DNA of 17,266 bases from Clostridia bacterium (GTDB lineage: Bacteria; Bacillota; Clostridia; Christensenellales; UBA1242): NCBI GenBank assembly GCA_023228225.1, contig JALOBO010000029.1, positions 1 to 17,266 on the forward strand, in the 5' to 3' direction. Below are positions 16,232-17,266 of this stretch, one piece after another; positions within the stretch are counted from its first letter, which is position 1; the number at the start of each line of letters is the position of its first letter. Below the pieces are notes generated by a model. It saw nothing but the letters and a program-made list of their open reading frames with translations. It did not search any database and was not told the origin of the DNA. Both the position numbers and the translations under genes were made by a program.

Positions 16232-16702
16232 ATGATTTACGACGATTTGGAATTTGATGGAACAAATGATATTCGTATCGACCCATGGAAAATTAGAGAA
16301 TGTGAAATGCATTCCATACAACATGGCGAAACTATTAGACAGATATCATTATTCTGTAGCAAATACCCAGGTAATACTGATTTGTACGATAGAATAGATA
16401 GCATGTTTCAATTTGCTGGACTTTATCCGCATGTAATGAAACGTTTTGATATTTTACCGTATGATAAAGAAACTGCTGAAGCAATAACAGAATCTGGAAG
16501 AAAAATGATGGAGGACATTAATACAAAATTAGTATCTGAAAGATTATCGAAAAAATATGAAACAGCAGGCAATTGGATTATAACTGATGAACGTAAAGCG
16601 CAATTTCTTAATGAAATTGCAAATGTTGAATATGACGATACTAAAACGTTAAAAGAAATTGCATTAAAAATACTTAATGAAAATATTTCAAAAAATATTT
16701 AA
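16232..16702 (+). CDS. Unknown protein (156 aa)
   Basis: ATG at 16232 behind a phage-type promoter. It begins MIYDDLEFDGTNDIRIDPWK and is largely helical and acidic, with no membrane segment, no Cys cluster beyond two isolated residues, and no catalytic motif I recognise. The second half (ERKAQFLNEIANVEYDDTK) may form a short coiled coil. Followed by another phage-type promoter, so it is a single-gene unit. Confidence 0.75.
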   Translation: MIYDDLEFDGTNDIRIDPWKIRECEMHSIQHGETIRQISLFCSKYPGNTDLYDRIDSMFQFAGLYPHVMKRFDILPYDKETAEAITESGRKMMEDINTKLVSERLSKKYETAGNWIITDERKAQFLNEIANVEYDDTKTLKEIALKILNENISKNI

Positions 16703-16708
16703 AATAAA

Positions 16709-16737
16709 TTGAAACTTTTAAATACTTGTGTATATAA
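16709..16737 (+). promoter_or_regulatory. Phage-type promoter
   Basis: TTGAAACTTTTAAATACTTG then TGTATATAA, 38 nt before the ATG at 16776. Confidence 0.68.
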
Positions 16738-16775
16738 TTATTACAAATCAAAATTAACAATTAAAATTTATAAAA

Positions 16776-17210
16776 ATGGCTGAAATTATTGACAACGTTG
16801 AAGTTGATGAAACTGTAAAATTCCAATCTGCACATTCTGGCAAATCGGAAACAGAAACTGTGGATAGCAAAGGCGACCACAAAAAAAGAAAGCACGACGA
16901 TAACGCTGAATTCATGAAGGGATTTGCACGCGGAGATTACGGTCCTGACTACGAAAGACGCAAGGCTGAAATCCACAGAGAAATCAATTTGCGTGTTATC
17001 AAACCTGAGGATATGGTTACAGGCAAAACGTGGGAAAAAACTGCAGCAGAACGTGCTGAGGTGAAAATGGCAAAAGCAAAACATAATGCCTTGTTAAGAT
17101 CATATGGCGTTGACCCAAAGAAACAAATTAATTTGCTTCCTGGTGATTCATTAAAACTTGAAGAATTCAAGGCAAAAGAAACAAAAAAACAAAAAGCTGC
17201 AAGAAAATAA
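16776..17210 (+). CDS. Unknown highly charged protein (144 aa)
   Basis: MAEIIDNVEVDETVKFQSAH is followed by a Lys/His/Asp-rich disordered stretch (KGDHKKRKHDDNAEF), a central helical part (DYGPDYERRKAEIHREINLR) and a Lys-rich tail (KLEEFKAKETKKQKAARK). No enzyme motif. The composition suits a nucleic-acid-binding or virion-associated protein, but this is only an impression. Codon use is slightly more GC-rich than its neighbours. Good promoter and clean stop support a real gene. Confidence 0.75.
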   Translation: MAEIIDNVEVDETVKFQSAHSGKSETETVDSKGDHKKRKHDDNAEFMKGFARGDYGPDYERRKAEIHREINLRVIKPEDMVTGKTWEKTAAERAEVKMAKAKHNALLRSYGVDPKKQINLLPGDSLKLEEFKAKETKKQKAARK

Positions 17211-17266
17211 TTCTTGTAAAAAAAGAAAAATAAAAAGTAATATATAATAAAATTAATCATAAAAAA

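Noticed and set aside
1..17266. CRISPR array or insertion sequence
   Set aside because: No regularly spaced identical repeats and no transposase ORF or terminal inverted repeats were seen.

Overview
The window looks like part of a large, strongly AT-rich double-stranded DNA phage genome that infects a member of the Bacteroidota. Evidence for phage: a tail-fibre C-terminus at the left edge, a small holin-like gene, five different homing endonucleases, a dense tRNA array, and many short unknown genes all on the + strand. Evidence for the host: four promoters carry a TATATTTG box with an upstream TTG (the Bacteroidota TTG / TAnnTTTG type), no tRNA encodes CCA, and ribosome binding sites are absent apart from an AT-rich leader. 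Genes use normal stops (mostly TAA) and no stop-suppressor tRNA is visible.

Layout. 1-783: end of a tail-fibre gene, a holin-like gene broken by a 2-nt frameshift, and a 48-codon ORF. 1104-1697: a NadD-like NAD biosynthesis enzyme behind a host-type promoter. 1698-2215: four promoters, one mini-ORF and a terminator. 2216-2806: about 590 nt without a credible gene but full of hairpins, with its own host-type promoter, leading straight into the tRNA array; a candidate large structured RNA. 2809-12409: about 27 tRNA genes or tRNA remnants, five homing endonucleases, a YqeY/GatB-like tRNA-binding protein, a few small unknown genes, and roughly a dozen tRNA-sized elements that are not tRNAs but have perfect 7-11 bp closing stems. 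12479-17210: ordinary gene cluster with an NfeD-like membrane protein plus a flotillin, a 2H phosphoesterase, and unknown proteins, most units preceded by a phage-specific promoter (TTGAAACTATT ... TGTATATAA).

The most unusual signal is in the tRNA genes. Three of them (Asp-GTC 6502-6616, Arg-CCT 7938-8064, Thr-TGT 6891-7035) carry 44-68 nt insertions in the 5' strand of the anticodon stem, all compatible with exactly the same site between nucleotides 28 and 29. Removing each insertion restores a perfect 5-bp anticodon stem and a normal-sized tRNA. The Asp and Arg inserts are clearly related to each other (a 6-7 bp hairpin followed by CAGCAAC). They are far too small for group I or II introns and sit at a non-canonical position. 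Other tRNAs have extra variable-loop hairpins, a class II body with a Lys anticodon, six-base anticodon loops, or acceptor mismatches, and six intact tRNAs carry a CAT anticodon, several with initiator-type features. A 2H phosphoesterase with two HxT motifs, whose family includes RNA end-healing enzymes, is encoded downstream.

How it may fit together (inference): a host-type promoter drives a long tRNA/ncRNA transcript that is cut into tRNAs and other structured RNAs; homing endonucleases target the tRNA genes and leave partial tRNA copies at their borders; the phage tops up the host tRNA pool, NAD supply and membrane organisation.
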